DNA of 64,000 nt, from the NCBI RefSeq assembly GCF_000518485.1, contig NZ_JADR01000007.1:222069-286068 (forward strand), given 5' to 3'. Each line of letters opens with the position of its first letter. The stretch's first letter is position 1. The notes beneath the pieces were generated by a model. That model was not told where the DNA came from, searched no databases, and worked only from the letters and a program-made list of their open reading frames with translations. Position numbers and translations under genes: made by a program. Source of the DNA: Olleya marilimosa CAM030. GTDB lineage: Bacteria; Bacteroidota; Bacteroidia; Flavobacteriales; Flavobacteriaceae. Shown one piece after another: positions 47,210 to 55,410 of this stretch.

Positions 47210-47715
47210 AAGCAAGTATTTTTAGTCTTTATAAATTAAAATCAGTCAAGTGTGGATATAGTCACAGCTATATTTTGAAAAAATGAATGTGCTGATATGT
47301 TTTTGTTTTTGAAAACATATTAATCTCTCAACAAAAACAACCAAGAGAAAAATTAATATAAACTTTATTATTTCATATTAGAAAAATATGATAAGACTCA
47401 GGTAAGTAACTGGTTTTGGAGCTGTATTTAAGCTTAGTCAATTTGCTTATTGTATGTTAAGCTAAAAATAAATATCATGAAAATAATATCTTTGGTAATA
47501 ACAGCATTTTTTTACTTGTTTATTTCTTTGGTTATGCCATTAAAAAAAATATATAAATATTTAATTTTAGGGTTTAGCTTATTAATCTTTTTGATTTGTA
47601 TATTTTCTGAAACAGAAAAATTTAAATATTATATTATAATTTTGCTATACTTACCTCTTGTGCTTTTAGGCTTATTAAAGAATAATATTTTTAAATCATA
47701 ATAAAAAGACAATAG
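47210..47715. other. Unique insert between the remB repeats
   Basis: About 506 bp separate the remB stop from the second repeat copy. The first 267 bp hold no convincing gene; the sequence is AT-rich, with no transposase, tRNA or terminal inverted repeats. One small ORF (47477-47701) occupies the rest. The native remB terminator seems to be the one at 47863, beyond the second copy. Confidence 0.7.
47477..47701 (+). CDS. Small hypothetical membrane protein in the inserted segment
   Basis: A 74-residue product with two or three hydrophobic stretches (IISLVITAFFYLFISLV, YLILGFSLLIFLICIF and YIIILLYLPLVLLGLL) separated by short charged loops. No family is recognised. The ATG at 47477 is preferred to a TTG at 47450 because the hydrophobic core starts directly after it. 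It lies entirely within the DNA between the two remB repeats. AT-rich DNA can encode hydrophobic peptides by chance, so coding status is uncertain. Confidence 0.45.
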   Translation: MKIISLVITAFFYLFISLVMPLKKIYKYLILGFSLLIFLICIFSETEKFKYYIIILLYLPLVLLGLLKNNIFKS

Positions 47716-47844
47716 AAAGCATTTGTAAATTTAAGTTATCGTAATTTTAATCCAGAAGCACAAACAGCTTCGGTTTATAATAACAGTACAGTTTGGATTA
47801 ATTTTGGGATCAGAACAGACTTATTTAATTGGTGTTTTGATTTG
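47716..47844 (+). pseudogene. Duplicate 3' end of remB (direct repeat, copy 2)
   Basis: This 129-bp copy matches 47078-47206 at all but three bases, but has no start or upstream coding part. The stop TAA of remB is TCA here, so the frame would run four codons further to a TAA. It is followed by a hairpin that looks like the original remB terminator. Confidence 0.85.
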
Positions 47845-47862
47845 TCAAAATTTTAAAAATAT

Positions 47863-47899
47863 AAAAAAACCACAAGCCTAAAAACCTTGCGGTTTTTTT
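47863..47899 (+). terminator. Terminator after the remB repeat
   Basis: AAAAAAACC, a mismatch and CAAG pair with CTTG, a mismatch and GGTTTTTTT around a nine-base loop, followed by T residues. It probably ended remB transcription before the insert. Confidence 0.75.
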
Positions 47900-47921
47900 A
47901 TGCCAAATTCCTTTTTAGCAG

Positions 47922-47929
47922 TATCTTTG
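47922..47929 (+). promoter_or_regulatory. -7 element of ctaB and downstream genes
   Basis: TATCTTTG matches TAnnTTTG and lies 25 bp before the TTG start of ctaB. Confidence 0.55.
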
Positions 47930-47954
47930 CATCAGCAAAAAAAATAGCGTTGGT

Positions 47955-48848
47955 TTGAGTACAACTGTAACCCCTACAATTAAACATACAGCATTATCAG
48001 ATTTTAAAGAAATCACTAAAATGCGCTTGTCTTTAAGCGTCGTATTTTCATCAGTTGCTGGTTATTTTTTAGGAGCAGATACTATCAGCCTAAAAATTGT
48101 TTTATTGCTTGCTTTAGGAGGTTATTTTATGGTTGGAGCCAGTAACGCGTTTAACCAAATTATCGAAAAAGATTTAGATGCCTTAATGCATCGTACCAAA
48201 AACAGACCTGTTGCTTCTGGTCGTATGACGGTTAATACAGCTTTTTTAATAGCTTGTGTTTTTACTATTTTAGGTATTGGTATTTTATATTCAATAAACG
48301 CACAAACAGCAATGTTTGGAGCCATTTCAATATTTTTATATACAAGCGTTTATACACCTTTAAAAACAAAAACACCATTATCTGTATTTGTTGGTGCTAT
48401 TCCAGGAGCTATTCCTTTTATGTTAGGTTGGGTTGCAGCAACAGATAATTTTGGTATTGAACCAGGAACTTTATTTGCTTTACAATTTTTTTGGCAATTC
48501 CCTCATTTTTGGGCAATTGGTTGGTTTTTATTTGAAGATTATAAACGTGGAGGCTTTTTTATGTTGCCTACAGGTAAACAAGATAAAGGTACAGCAGTGC
48601 AAACCATTTTATACACGGTTTGGACTATTTTAGTATCTATAGTGCCAGTATTTGGTGTAACAGGACAATTAAAATTATCTATCGTTGCAGCAATAATAGT
48701 TTTAAGTTTAGGATTAGTCATGCTGTATTATGCTATTCAATTGTATAAAAAAATGACTGAAAAAGCAGCAAAACAATTAATGTTGTCAAGCGTACTATAT
48801 ATTACACTAATACAGATTGTATACGTTATTGATAAATTTATAAGATAA
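47955..48848 (+). CDS. ctaB: Protoheme IX farnesyltransferase (heme O synthase)
   Basis: CtaB farnesylates protoheme to heme O, the precursor of the heme A used by cytochrome oxidase. The 297-residue membrane protein has about nine hydrophobic helices. The UbiA-family prenyl-binding motif NQIIEKDLDALMHRTKNRP and a second DYKRGGFFMLP are visible. The start codon is TTG at 47955, which gives the expected soluble N-terminus; the next ATG would lose 23 residues. The gene is 1 bp from the next oxidase gene. Confidence 0.94.
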   Translation: MSTTVTPTIKHTALSDFKEITKMRLSLSVVFSSVAGYFLGADTISLKIVLLLALGGYFMVGASNAFNQIIEKDLDALMHRTKNRPVASGRMTVNTAFLIACVFTILGIGILYSINAQTAMFGAISIFLYTSVYTPLKTKTPLSVFVGAIPGAIPFMLGWVAATDNFGIEPGTLFALQFFWQFPHFWAIGWFLFEDYKRGGFFMLPTGKQDKGTAVQTILYTVWTILVSIVPVFGVTGQLKLSIVAAIIVLSLGLVMLYYAIQLYKKMTEKAAKQLMLSSVLYITLIQIVYVIDKFIR

Positions 48849-48849
48849 A

Positions 48850-49434
48850 ATGGATTTAACTCAAGGGACTTTAGAAGAAAAAACGGGACGCGCAAAAAAA
48901 ATGATGTTGTACTTTGGTATAGCGTCTTTAATTATGTCTTTTGCAGGATGGACTAGTGCATTTATTGTAAGTAGTTCTAGACCAGATTGGCTAAATGATT
49001 TTCAAATGCCTCAGCCATTTTGGATTAGTATTATAATAATGGTAATAAGTAGTATTACTTTTATAATAGCTAAAAGAGCATTAAAGCAAGGTAAAAATGG
49101 ATTAACTACTGCAATGTTAACTTTAACATTTGTGTTAGGGCTATTTTTTATTTACAATCAATTTGCGGGTTTTAATCAAATTATTGACTTAGGATTTAAC
49201 TTTACAGGACCAACTAGTAATATTACAGTAACTTATATTTACCTAATTGCAGTAGTGCATATAGTACACGTGCTAGTGGGTTTAATTCCAGTACTAGTAG
49301 TGTTAATCAATCACTTAAGAGGTAAATATTCTCAAGATAATATGGTTGGATTTGAATTAGCAGAAACCTTTTGGCACTTTGTTGACTTGCTATGGATCTA
49401 CCTGTTTTTTTTCTTATACTTTTTTCTAAACTAA
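48850..49434 (+). CDS. Cytochrome c oxidase subunit III-like protein (short form)
   Basis: A 194-residue membrane protein with five hydrophobic helices, and GFELAETFWHFVDLLWIYLF at the C-terminus, the classic subunit III ending. It is shorter than usual (260 residues or so). It begins 1 bp after ctaB. The longer subunit III gene follows downstream, so two COX3-type proteins are encoded together, as seen in this phylum. Confidence 0.9.
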   Translation: MDLTQGTLEEKTGRAKKMMLYFGIASLIMSFAGWTSAFIVSSSRPDWLNDFQMPQPFWISIIIMVISSITFIIAKRALKQGKNGLTTAMLTLTFVLGLFFIYNQFAGFNQIIDLGFNFTGPTSNITVTYIYLIAVVHIVHVLVGLIPVLVVLINHLRGKYSQDNMVGFELAETFWHFVDLLWIYLFFFLYFFLN

Positions 49435-49518
49435 AAAATTATTGATCTAATAAGACTAAAACCTTATTTAGATACTATAAAATTAGAGTTTGGTATTTTT
49501 TTAACTGAATAAAATGAT

Positions 49519-49526
49519 TATTTTTG
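49519..49526 (+). promoter_or_regulatory. -7 element before the long subunit III gene
   Basis: TATTTTTG matches TAnnTTTG, 29 bp before the ATG at 49556. A TTTG at 49489 is at a longer than usual distance (26 bp). Confidence 0.45.
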
Positions 49527-49555
49527 TGCCACATTTTAACAACTAATTTAACACT

Positions 49556-50554
49556 ATGAATACTACAGTTGCAACTACTGATACAGAAGGAAAGACTTGG
49601 GGAGGTGGTAACCAACCATTAAAAGCAAGTTATGGTAAGATGATGATGTGGTTTTTTATCGTATCAGATGCATTAACATTCTCTGGGTTTTTAGCAGCCT
49701 ATGGTTTTTCAAGATTCAAATTTATTGATGCTTGGCCAATTGCAGACGAGGTTTTTACTCACGTACCATTTTTCCATGGTAATTATCCAATGATTTATGT
49801 AGCGTTTATGACGTTTGTATTAATCATGTCTTCAGTGACAATGGTATTAGCAGTGGATGCTGGTCACCATTTAAACAAGAAAAAAGTAACTTGGTACATG
49901 TTTTTAACCATTATTGGTGGTTTAATATTTGTAGGGTCTCAAGCTTGGGAGTGGAATACTTTTATTAAAGGAGACTTTGGTGCTGTACAAACAAAAGGTG
50001 GTAACATCCTTCAGTTTGGAGAAAATGTAACTGTGGATGGAGAACAAACTTTTAAACGTTTGGCTATAGCAGATTTTGCTACTGCTGCACCTACAGACAG
50101 AGTAGAGCATGAGCGTAAAAACGGACTTTGGTTTGTAGGAGAAGGAACTTTACCAGCTTATCAAGTAAGCGATATCGTTAAAGGTATGGAAGCTAATCCT
50201 AATGTGTTAGTTAGAACGCAAATCATTAACGAAGAAGGTGAAAAAACAATCTTAACAAGAGAGCAGTCTTTAAAACAAATAAAAGAAAACGGTAAATTAG
50301 TAGTTCAAGGTGCTAACTTACAGGTCAATGAGTATGGTTCACCATTATTTGCAGACTTCTTTTTCTTTATTACAGGATTTCACGGATTTCACGTATTTTC
50401 AGGTGTAGTCCTTAACATCATTATTTTCTTTAATGTTGTTTTAGGGACCTATGACAGACGTAAAAATTACGAAATGGTTGAAAAAGTTGGTCTTTACTGG
50501 CACTTTGTAGATTTAGTTTGGGTATTTGTATTTACATTCTTCTACCTAGTTTAA
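49556..50554 (+). CDS. coxC: Cytochrome c oxidase subunit III (long form)
   Basis: The 332-residue protein is a heme-copper oxidase subunit III. Hydrophobic helices flank a large hydrophilic segment of roughly 115 residues (about 145-260), after which FFFFITGFHGFHVFSGV and LYWHFVDLVWVFVF complete the family pattern. The insert has no recognised domain and would be outside the membrane. It is followed 23 bp later by the subunit IV gene. Confidence 0.92.
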   Translation: MNTTVATTDTEGKTWGGGNQPLKASYGKMMMWFFIVSDALTFSGFLAAYGFSRFKFIDAWPIADEVFTHVPFFHGNYPMIYVAFMTFVLIMSSVTMVLAVDAGHHLNKKKVTWYMFLTIIGGLIFVGSQAWEWNTFIKGDFGAVQTKGGNILQFGENVTVDGEQTFKRLAIADFATAAPTDRVEHERKNGLWFVGEGTLPAYQVSDIVKGMEANPNVLVRTQIINEEGEKTILTREQSLKQIKENGKLVVQGANLQVNEYGSPLFADFFFFITGFHGFHVFSGVVLNIIIFFNVVLGTYDRRKNYEMVEKVGLYWHFVDLVWVFVFTFFYLV

Positions 50555-50577
50555 TAATTTTATAGAAAAGAAATATC

Positions 50578-50958
50578 ATGGCAGACGCACATAAATTAGA
50601 AATTTTTAGAGGATTAATTAAGTTTAAATCTAATACTCAAAAAATTTGGGGAGTTTTAATCTTATTATCTATAATTACAGCAGTAGAGGTTGTACTAGGT
50701 ATCTACAAACCATCTTGGGGAACCAACGTTGTGTTAGGGATGAAACTTTTAAATTGGATTTTTATCATCTTAACAATAGTTAAAGCATATTATATTACTT
50801 GGGATTTCATGCACATGCGTGATGAGTTACCTGGTTTAAGACGTGCTGTAGTTTGGACAGGAATATTCCTTATTTGTTACTTAGTATTTATATTATTACA
50901 AGAAGGAGGTTACGTTTTTGATGTATACGACAAAGGATTTATCAAAAGAGATTTCTAA
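50578..50958 (+). CDS. Cytochrome c oxidase subunit IV-like protein
   Basis: A 126-residue protein with three hydrophobic helices. AVEVVLGIYKPSW, VKAYYITWDFMHMRDE and a C-terminal helix FLICYLVFILLQEGG are typical of the small prokaryotic subunit IV family. It closes the oxidase subunit group and is followed by a terminator. Confidence 0.9.
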   Translation: MADAHKLEIFRGLIKFKSNTQKIWGVLILLSIITAVEVVLGIYKPSWGTNVVLGMKLLNWIFIILTIVKAYYITWDFMHMRDELPGLRRAVVWTGIFLICYLVFILLQEGGYVFDVYDKGFIKRDF

Positions 50959-50985
50959 GTAAAGAAATCGATATAAAATATAGTT

Positions 50986-51020
50986 AAAAGGTGGTTTATT
51001 AAAGCCACCTTTTTTATTTT
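50986..51020 (+). terminator. Terminator after the subunit IV gene
   Basis: AAAGGTGG pairs with CCACCTTT, extended by a G-U and two A-U pairs around a short loop, followed by a T run. Confidence 0.85.
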
Positions 51021-51022
51021 TG
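51015..51022 (+). promoter_or_regulatory. -7 element of the SCO gene cluster
   Basis: TATTTTTG matches TAnnTTTG, overlaps the end of the T run of the terminator and lies 27 bp before the ATG at 51049. Confidence 0.4.
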
Positions 51023-51048
51023 TATAATTATAAAAAAGCTTTGAGATT

Positions 51049-51765
51049 ATGGATAAAAAGAAATTGAAAAAAGGAATTACCTTAGGTGCTTTATTTTTTT
51101 TACCAGTAATCTTTTTATTGTTTTTATACCCTTCTACTAATAATTACAATCCTTTAGACGTTGTAAAAAATAATGTTCTTGATTTTCAAAACTTGTCTTC
51201 ATCAACAACAGACTTACAATTAGAAAATCATATCACAGTTTTAGGTTTTTTAGGAAAAGATCCAGAATCAAAAGTTGTTGAAACCTCTAATCTAAAAGAA
51301 TTAATCTACGATAAGTTTCAAGGTTTTAAAAAGTTTCAAGTTATCATGTTGGTGTCTAAATCTACAACAGATGCTACAGATAGACTTAAAAAAGAATTAA
51401 CTAAATACGGAGAACTTAAATACTGGCATTTTGTTGAATTGGATGACTCTGATACTAAAAAAATGTTTAATAGCTTAAGGTCAAGTGAAGTCTTAGATTT
51501 TAATTTGGCAACTAACAAAGTATATATTGTTGATAAAGAATTAAATCAACGTGGACGTTTAGATAATAGAACCAAAAAAGAAATAGAACAAGGTAAGCAA
51601 GCTTATCCGCTTACTGCTTATAACGCATCAGAAGTTGCACAGCTTAAAAATGTTATGGGAGCAGATGATTTGCGTGTTTTGTTTACAGAATATAGGCAAA
51701 AACGTAAAGGCGAGTTTAACTCGACCTCCAGACGTGCAGACGATTTAAAAGGAGACACAAACTAA
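51049..51765 (+). CDS. Membrane-anchored SCO-like protein without cysteines
   Basis: A 238-residue protein with one N-terminal membrane helix (LGALFFLPVIFLLFLY) and a soluble domain. HITVLGFLGKD and FQVIMLVSKS resemble the first strands of a thioredoxin fold, and VYIVDKELNQRGRLD matches the VDKEGYLRSR part of the SCO protein encoded 10 bp downstream. The CxxxC copper motif and any other cysteine are absent. It is probably a non-metal-binding assembly partner of the oxidase. Relationship to SCO is my inference. Confidence 0.7.
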   Translation: MDKKKLKKGITLGALFFLPVIFLLFLYPSTNNYNPLDVVKNNVLDFQNLSSSTTDLQLENHITVLGFLGKDPESKVVETSNLKELIYDKFQGFKKFQVIMLVSKSTTDATDRLKKELTKYGELKYWHFVELDDSDTKKMFNSLRSSEVLDFNLATNKVYIVDKELNQRGRLDNRTKKEIEQGKQAYPLTAYNASEVAQLKNVMGADDLRVLFTEYRQKRKGEFNSTSRRADDLKGDTN

Positions 51766-51775
51766 TAGCATTACC

Positions 51776-52522
51776 ATGAGTAAAAAAGCAAATTATTCTT
51801 ACGTAGGTATTTCATTCATTATATTACTGTTCGGGATTATTTTTATTCCTAAAATCATAGATAGAATTAGTAATAAGGATATTAATCGTACAGACGAGAG
51901 TAGAAGTAAAGGCGTTATTGTTAATCCAAAAAGCGATGCGCCAAATAAATCAGATGTAGGCTATTTAGTGATTAATGGAGAGCGAAAAAAAGTACCACAG
52001 TTTAGTTTTACTAATCAAGACGGTAAAACAATAACTAACAAGGACTATTTAGGTCAAGTGTATGTGGTGGATTTCTTTTTTACAACCTGTCCTACCATTT
52101 GCCCAAGGATGAGCTCTAACTTAGCATCCATACAAAATACATTTAAAGACAATCCAGAGTTTGGTATTGCATCATTTAGTATCATGCCAGATAACGACAC
52201 TCCAGAAATCCTAAAGGCTTATGCTGCAGATTATGGTGTTACTAGTCCAAATTGGCATTTAATGACAGGAGATAAAGAGGCTATTTACAAATTATCAAAT
52301 ATTGGATTTAATATTTTTGTTAATGTTGAAAACTTTGAACATTCAGGAGATTTTGCTTTAGTGGATAAAGAAGGATATTTAAGATCTAGAACAGATGCTT
52401 TTGGTAATCCTAAAATATTTTATAAAGGTGTAATTAGCGAGCAAGAAAAAATGGACGAAGACGGTAATGAACAAGAAATTACAATTTTAAAAGAAGACAT
52501 TGCAAAACTATTACAAGAGTAA
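51776..52522 (+). CDS. SCO-family copper chaperone
   Basis: SCO proteins deliver copper to the CuA site of cytochrome oxidase. The 248-residue product has an N-terminal membrane helix and a thioredoxin fold with FTTCPTICPRM, giving the CxxxC copper motif. The distal His is likely in NFEHSGDFALVDKEG. It is placed between the SCO-like gene and DUF420 in an assembly cluster next to oxidase subunits. Confidence 0.94.
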   Translation: MSKKANYSYVGISFIILLFGIIFIPKIIDRISNKDINRTDESRSKGVIVNPKSDAPNKSDVGYLVINGERKKVPQFSFTNQDGKTITNKDYLGQVYVVDFFFTTCPTICPRMSSNLASIQNTFKDNPEFGIASFSIMPDNDTPEILKAYAADYGVTSPNWHLMTGDKEAIYKLSNIGFNIFVNVENFEHSGDFALVDKEGYLRSRTDAFGNPKIFYKGVISEQEKMDEDGNEQEITILKEDIAKLLQE

Positions 52523-52564
52523 GTTAAACGCTTTCTAATCTAGCCTAATCTATTTAAGACTAAT

Positions 52565-53110
52565 ATGAGTACAAGAAAACTAAACGCCGAACTAAAGTAC
52601 AATAAGTGGATTATTATACTTTCAATTATTATTCCTTTAGCTGTAGCAGCTTTATTTACAGTTAAATTAAAAGACTTAGGTTTTAATGTAGAGCCTTTAA
52701 CATTTTTACCACCTATTTACGCGACTATAAATGGTATTACAGCATTTGTGTTATTGGTAGCTGTTTGGGCAATTAAAAATAAAAAACGTCAACTTCATGA
52801 AAATTTAATGAAATTTGCAATCTCGTTATCAGTAATATTCTTAGTTATGTATGTCGCTTATCACATGACAAGTGATTCTGCTAAATTTGGAGGCGAAGGC
52901 GCAATTAGGTCTATTTATTTTTTCATTTTAATAACACACATTGCATTATCCATAGTAGTCATTCCTTTTGTATTAATAACTTATGTTAGAGCAATTACAA
53001 ATAATATACAACGTCATAAAAAAATAGCTAGAATTACGTTTCCATTATGGTTGTACGTTGCGGTTACTGGTGTGATTGTGTATTTAATGATTTCGCCTTA
53101 TTACTTGTAA
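52565..53110 (+). CDS. DUF420 membrane protein
   Basis: A 181-residue protein with five hydrophobic helices. LPPIYATINGITAFVLL and RQLHENLMKFAISLSVIFL are the standard DUF420 blocks, and ILITHIALSIVVIPFVL supplies a conserved His. The family (CtaM-like) is tied to cytochrome oxidase assembly or heme function in other bacteria. It lies 42 bp after the SCO gene. Confidence 0.9.
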   Translation: MSTRKLNAELKYNKWIIILSIIIPLAVAALFTVKLKDLGFNVEPLTFLPPIYATINGITAFVLLVAVWAIKNKKRQLHENLMKFAISLSVIFLVMYVAYHMTSDSAKFGGEGAIRSIYFFILITHIALSIVVIPFVLITYVRAITNNIQRHKKIARITFPLWLYVAVTGVIVYLMISPYYL

Positions 53111-53145
53111 CAGCTATTTAAAGCTTTGCTAAGCATCTTAAAATT

Positions 53146-53367
53146 ATGAAAACTAAAGTTTTTTTATTTCTATTTTTAATCGTTTCGTTTTTACAGACAA
53201 ATGCACAATGTGCTATGTGTAGAGCTGTACTAGAAAACGAAGAAGGTCAAGCTGCAGCAAAAGGTATTAACGATGGTATTGTCTATCTAATGTCCATACC
53301 ATACATCATAGTTTTTAGTTTAGGCTTCTTTATTTATTGGAAATATTTTAAAGTAAAAAAGAAATAG
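53146..53367 (+). CDS. Small CxxC membrane protein of the oxidase assembly cluster
   Basis: A 73-residue protein with a signal peptide (MKTKVFLFLFLIVSFLQTNAQ approximately), then CAMCRAVLENEEG, a CxxC motif right after the predicted cleavage site, and a C-terminal membrane helix. The exposed dithiol could bind metal or carry out thiol exchange. The family is not named to my knowledge. Location at the end of the SCO-DUF420 cluster suggests a role in oxidase assembly. Confidence 0.72.
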   Translation: MKTKVFLFLFLIVSFLQTNAQCAMCRAVLENEEGQAAAKGINDGIVYLMSIPYIIVFSLGFFIYWKYFKVKKK

Positions 53368-53480
53368 AAGCACTTTAAAATCAATATTTAACAAAATTTT
53401 TCAATAAATGTTGTAACAAATTGTATCCTTTGTAGTCTAATTGTTATTGAGTTAATCATCAATCAAAAAAACCATCAATT

Positions 53481-54182
53481 ATGCTCAAAATAAATAAGTT
53501 ACATAAGTCTTATCCAATTGGCGATTCTAGTCTTCATGTTTTAAAAGGTATTGATTTATCTGTTGAAGAAGGCGAAATGGTTGCTATTATGGGTTCTTCA
53601 GGTTCTGGAAAATCGACGTTACTTAATATTATTGGAATGTTAGATGAAGCTGATGAAGGCGAGTATATACTTGATGGTGTCCCTATTAAAAATCTTACCG
53701 AAAAGAAAGCAGCGATTTATCGAAACAAATTTTTAGGATTTATATTCCAATCGTTTAACTTAATAAATTACAAAAATGCAGTAGAAAATGTTGCATTACC
53801 ATTGTATTATCAAGGCTTAAAACGAAAAGAACGTATTGAAAAAGCAATGTTTCACCTTAAAAAAGTGGGTTTAGCTAATTGGGCTACTCACTTACCAAAC
53901 GAGTTGTCAGGTGGACAAAAACAGCGTGTAGCAATTGCACGTGCTTTAGCTGCAAATCCAAAATTATTATTAGCCGATGAGCCAACAGGTGCATTGGATA
54001 CCAAAACTTCTTATGAGATTATGGACTTTATCCAATCTCTAAACGACGAGGGTAAAACCATTTTAATGGTAACACACGAAGAGGATATTGCCAATATGTG
54101 TAAGCGTATTGTGCGTTTAAAAGATGGTGTTATTATGGAGGATGTGTTTATTAATCAAGAAAGAGCTTCTGCACATGTTTGA
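53481..54182 (+). CDS. ABC transporter ATP-binding protein (MacB/LolD-type)
   Basis: The 233-residue protein is an ATPase subunit with Walker A GSSGSGKST, signature LSGGQKQR, Walker B LLLADEPTGALD, and the H-loop VTHEE. The type belongs to transporters that move substrates outward from the inner membrane with an adaptor and TolC. It overlaps the following permease by 8 bp. Confidence 0.94.
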   Translation: MLKINKLHKSYPIGDSSLHVLKGIDLSVEEGEMVAIMGSSGSGKSTLLNIIGMLDEADEGEYILDGVPIKNLTEKKAAIYRNKFLGFIFQSFNLINYKNAVENVALPLYYQGLKRKERIEKAMFHLKKVGLANWATHLPNELSGGQKQRVAIARALAANPKLLLADEPTGALDTKTSYEIMDFIQSLNDEGKTILMVTHEEDIANMCKRIVRLKDGVIMEDVFINQERASAHV

Positions 54183-55404
54183 TAGAGACCTTTGGCGCGA
54201 AATATTTCAGAGTATAAACATGAATAGAACCAGAAGTGTATTATCTGGTTTTACCGTAGCTTTTGCCATATCGTTATTCGCCATTCTTTTTGGAGTAGTC
54301 AATGGATTAGTCAATACATTTGATACCGCGTTTGTGGATGATGCTGCTAATTCTATTTTTATAAATTCTGGACAAACCTCTAAGGCACATAAAGGATTAC
54401 AAGCTGGTAGACAAATACAGTTTACTAATGAGGATTATGAGTATATTAAAGACGAGTTTGGTGACAAAGTACAATTCATAACCGCAAGAATATACAGAAA
54501 TGTAAATGCTTCGTTTAGAAACGAAAAAAGTAGCTACAGTGTTAGAGCAGTTCATCCTGACCATCAATATCTTGAAAACACTAAAGTAGAATACGGTAGA
54601 TACATCAATCAATTAGACGTTGACAATAAAACTAAAGTTGTAGTTATTGGACGATTAGTAGAAGAGGATTTATTTTTAAAAACAACTGCTATAGGTAAAT
54701 ACATCAATTTAAATGGGATCCAATATAAAGTGGTTGGTGTGTTTAGTGATGATGGTGGAGATAATGAAGAACGATTAATCTATATGCCTGTATCTACAGC
54801 ACAACAAATTTATGGTAACAATGACTATATCGATCAAATCAATTTAACCTATAACCCAAGCATGAATTTTGACCAGGCAATTGGGTTTAGTACAGCATTA
54901 ACCAGAAAACTTAAAGATCGTTTTTCAGTCTCTCAAAATGACCAACGTGCTATAAGGGTTAGAAACTTGGCTAATGAGTCTAAAGCTATTAACCAAATGA
55001 CAGGAGGTTTAGGTGTCATGGTATTAGTTATTGGATTTGGAACATTAATAGCAGGAATTGTTGGTATAAGTAACATGATGATTTTTATTGTTAAAGAGCG
55101 TACTAAAGAGATTGGAATTAGAAAAGCACTTGGCGCTTCACCAAAATCTATAGTTTTAATCATATTATTAGAATCTATTTTAGTTACAGTTATTGCTGGA
55201 TTTGTAGGCTTGCTCATTGGGATGACAGTTGTAGAGTTTGCAGGACCAATGCTAGAAAAATATTTTATAAAAGACCCATCGGTAAGTTTAAATGTTGTTG
55301 TTGCAGCAACTATTACACTTATTGTAGCTGGTGGTATTGCAGGCTATTTACCAGCTAAAAAGGCATCCAAGATTAAACCAATTGTCGCACTTAGAAATGA
55401 TTAA
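54175..55404 (+). CDS. MacB-type ABC transporter permease (first)
   Basis: The 409-residue protein has an N-terminal helix, a large periplasmic MacB-core domain, and three C-terminal helices with VKERTKEIGIRKALGASPKSI, the FtsX-type signature. The ATG at 54175 is preferred to a start 17 codons upstream, because it gives the family N-terminus MFDRDLWREI and a short overlap with the ATPase. A related permease follows 6 bp later. Confidence 0.92.
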   Translation: MFDRDLWREIFQSINMNRTRSVLSGFTVAFAISLFAILFGVVNGLVNTFDTAFVDDAANSIFINSGQTSKAHKGLQAGRQIQFTNEDYEYIKDEFGDKVQFITARIYRNVNASFRNEKSSYSVRAVHPDHQYLENTKVEYGRYINQLDVDNKTKVVVIGRLVEEDLFLKTTAIGKYINLNGIQYKVVGVFSDDGGDNEERLIYMPVSTAQQIYGNNDYIDQINLTYNPSMNFDQAIGFSTALTRKLKDRFSVSQNDQRAIRVRNLANESKAINQMTGGLGVMVLVIGFGTLIAGIVGISNMMIFIVKERTKEIGIRKALGASPKSIVLIILLESILVTVIAGFVGLLIGMTVVEFAGPMLEKYFIKDPSVSLNVVVAATITLIVAGGIAGYLPAKKASKIKPIVALRND

Positions 55405-55410
55405 ATTATA

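Noticed and set aside
47210..47476. Possible IS remnant upstream of the small ORF
   Set aside because: No transposase fragment, no terminal inverted repeats and no short target-site duplication; the 129-bp flanking repeat is far too long for an IS target duplication.
54124..54174. Longer start of the first ABC permease
   Set aside because: It would overlap the ATPase by about 59 bp and add residues unlike the family; 54175 gives a clean N-terminus.
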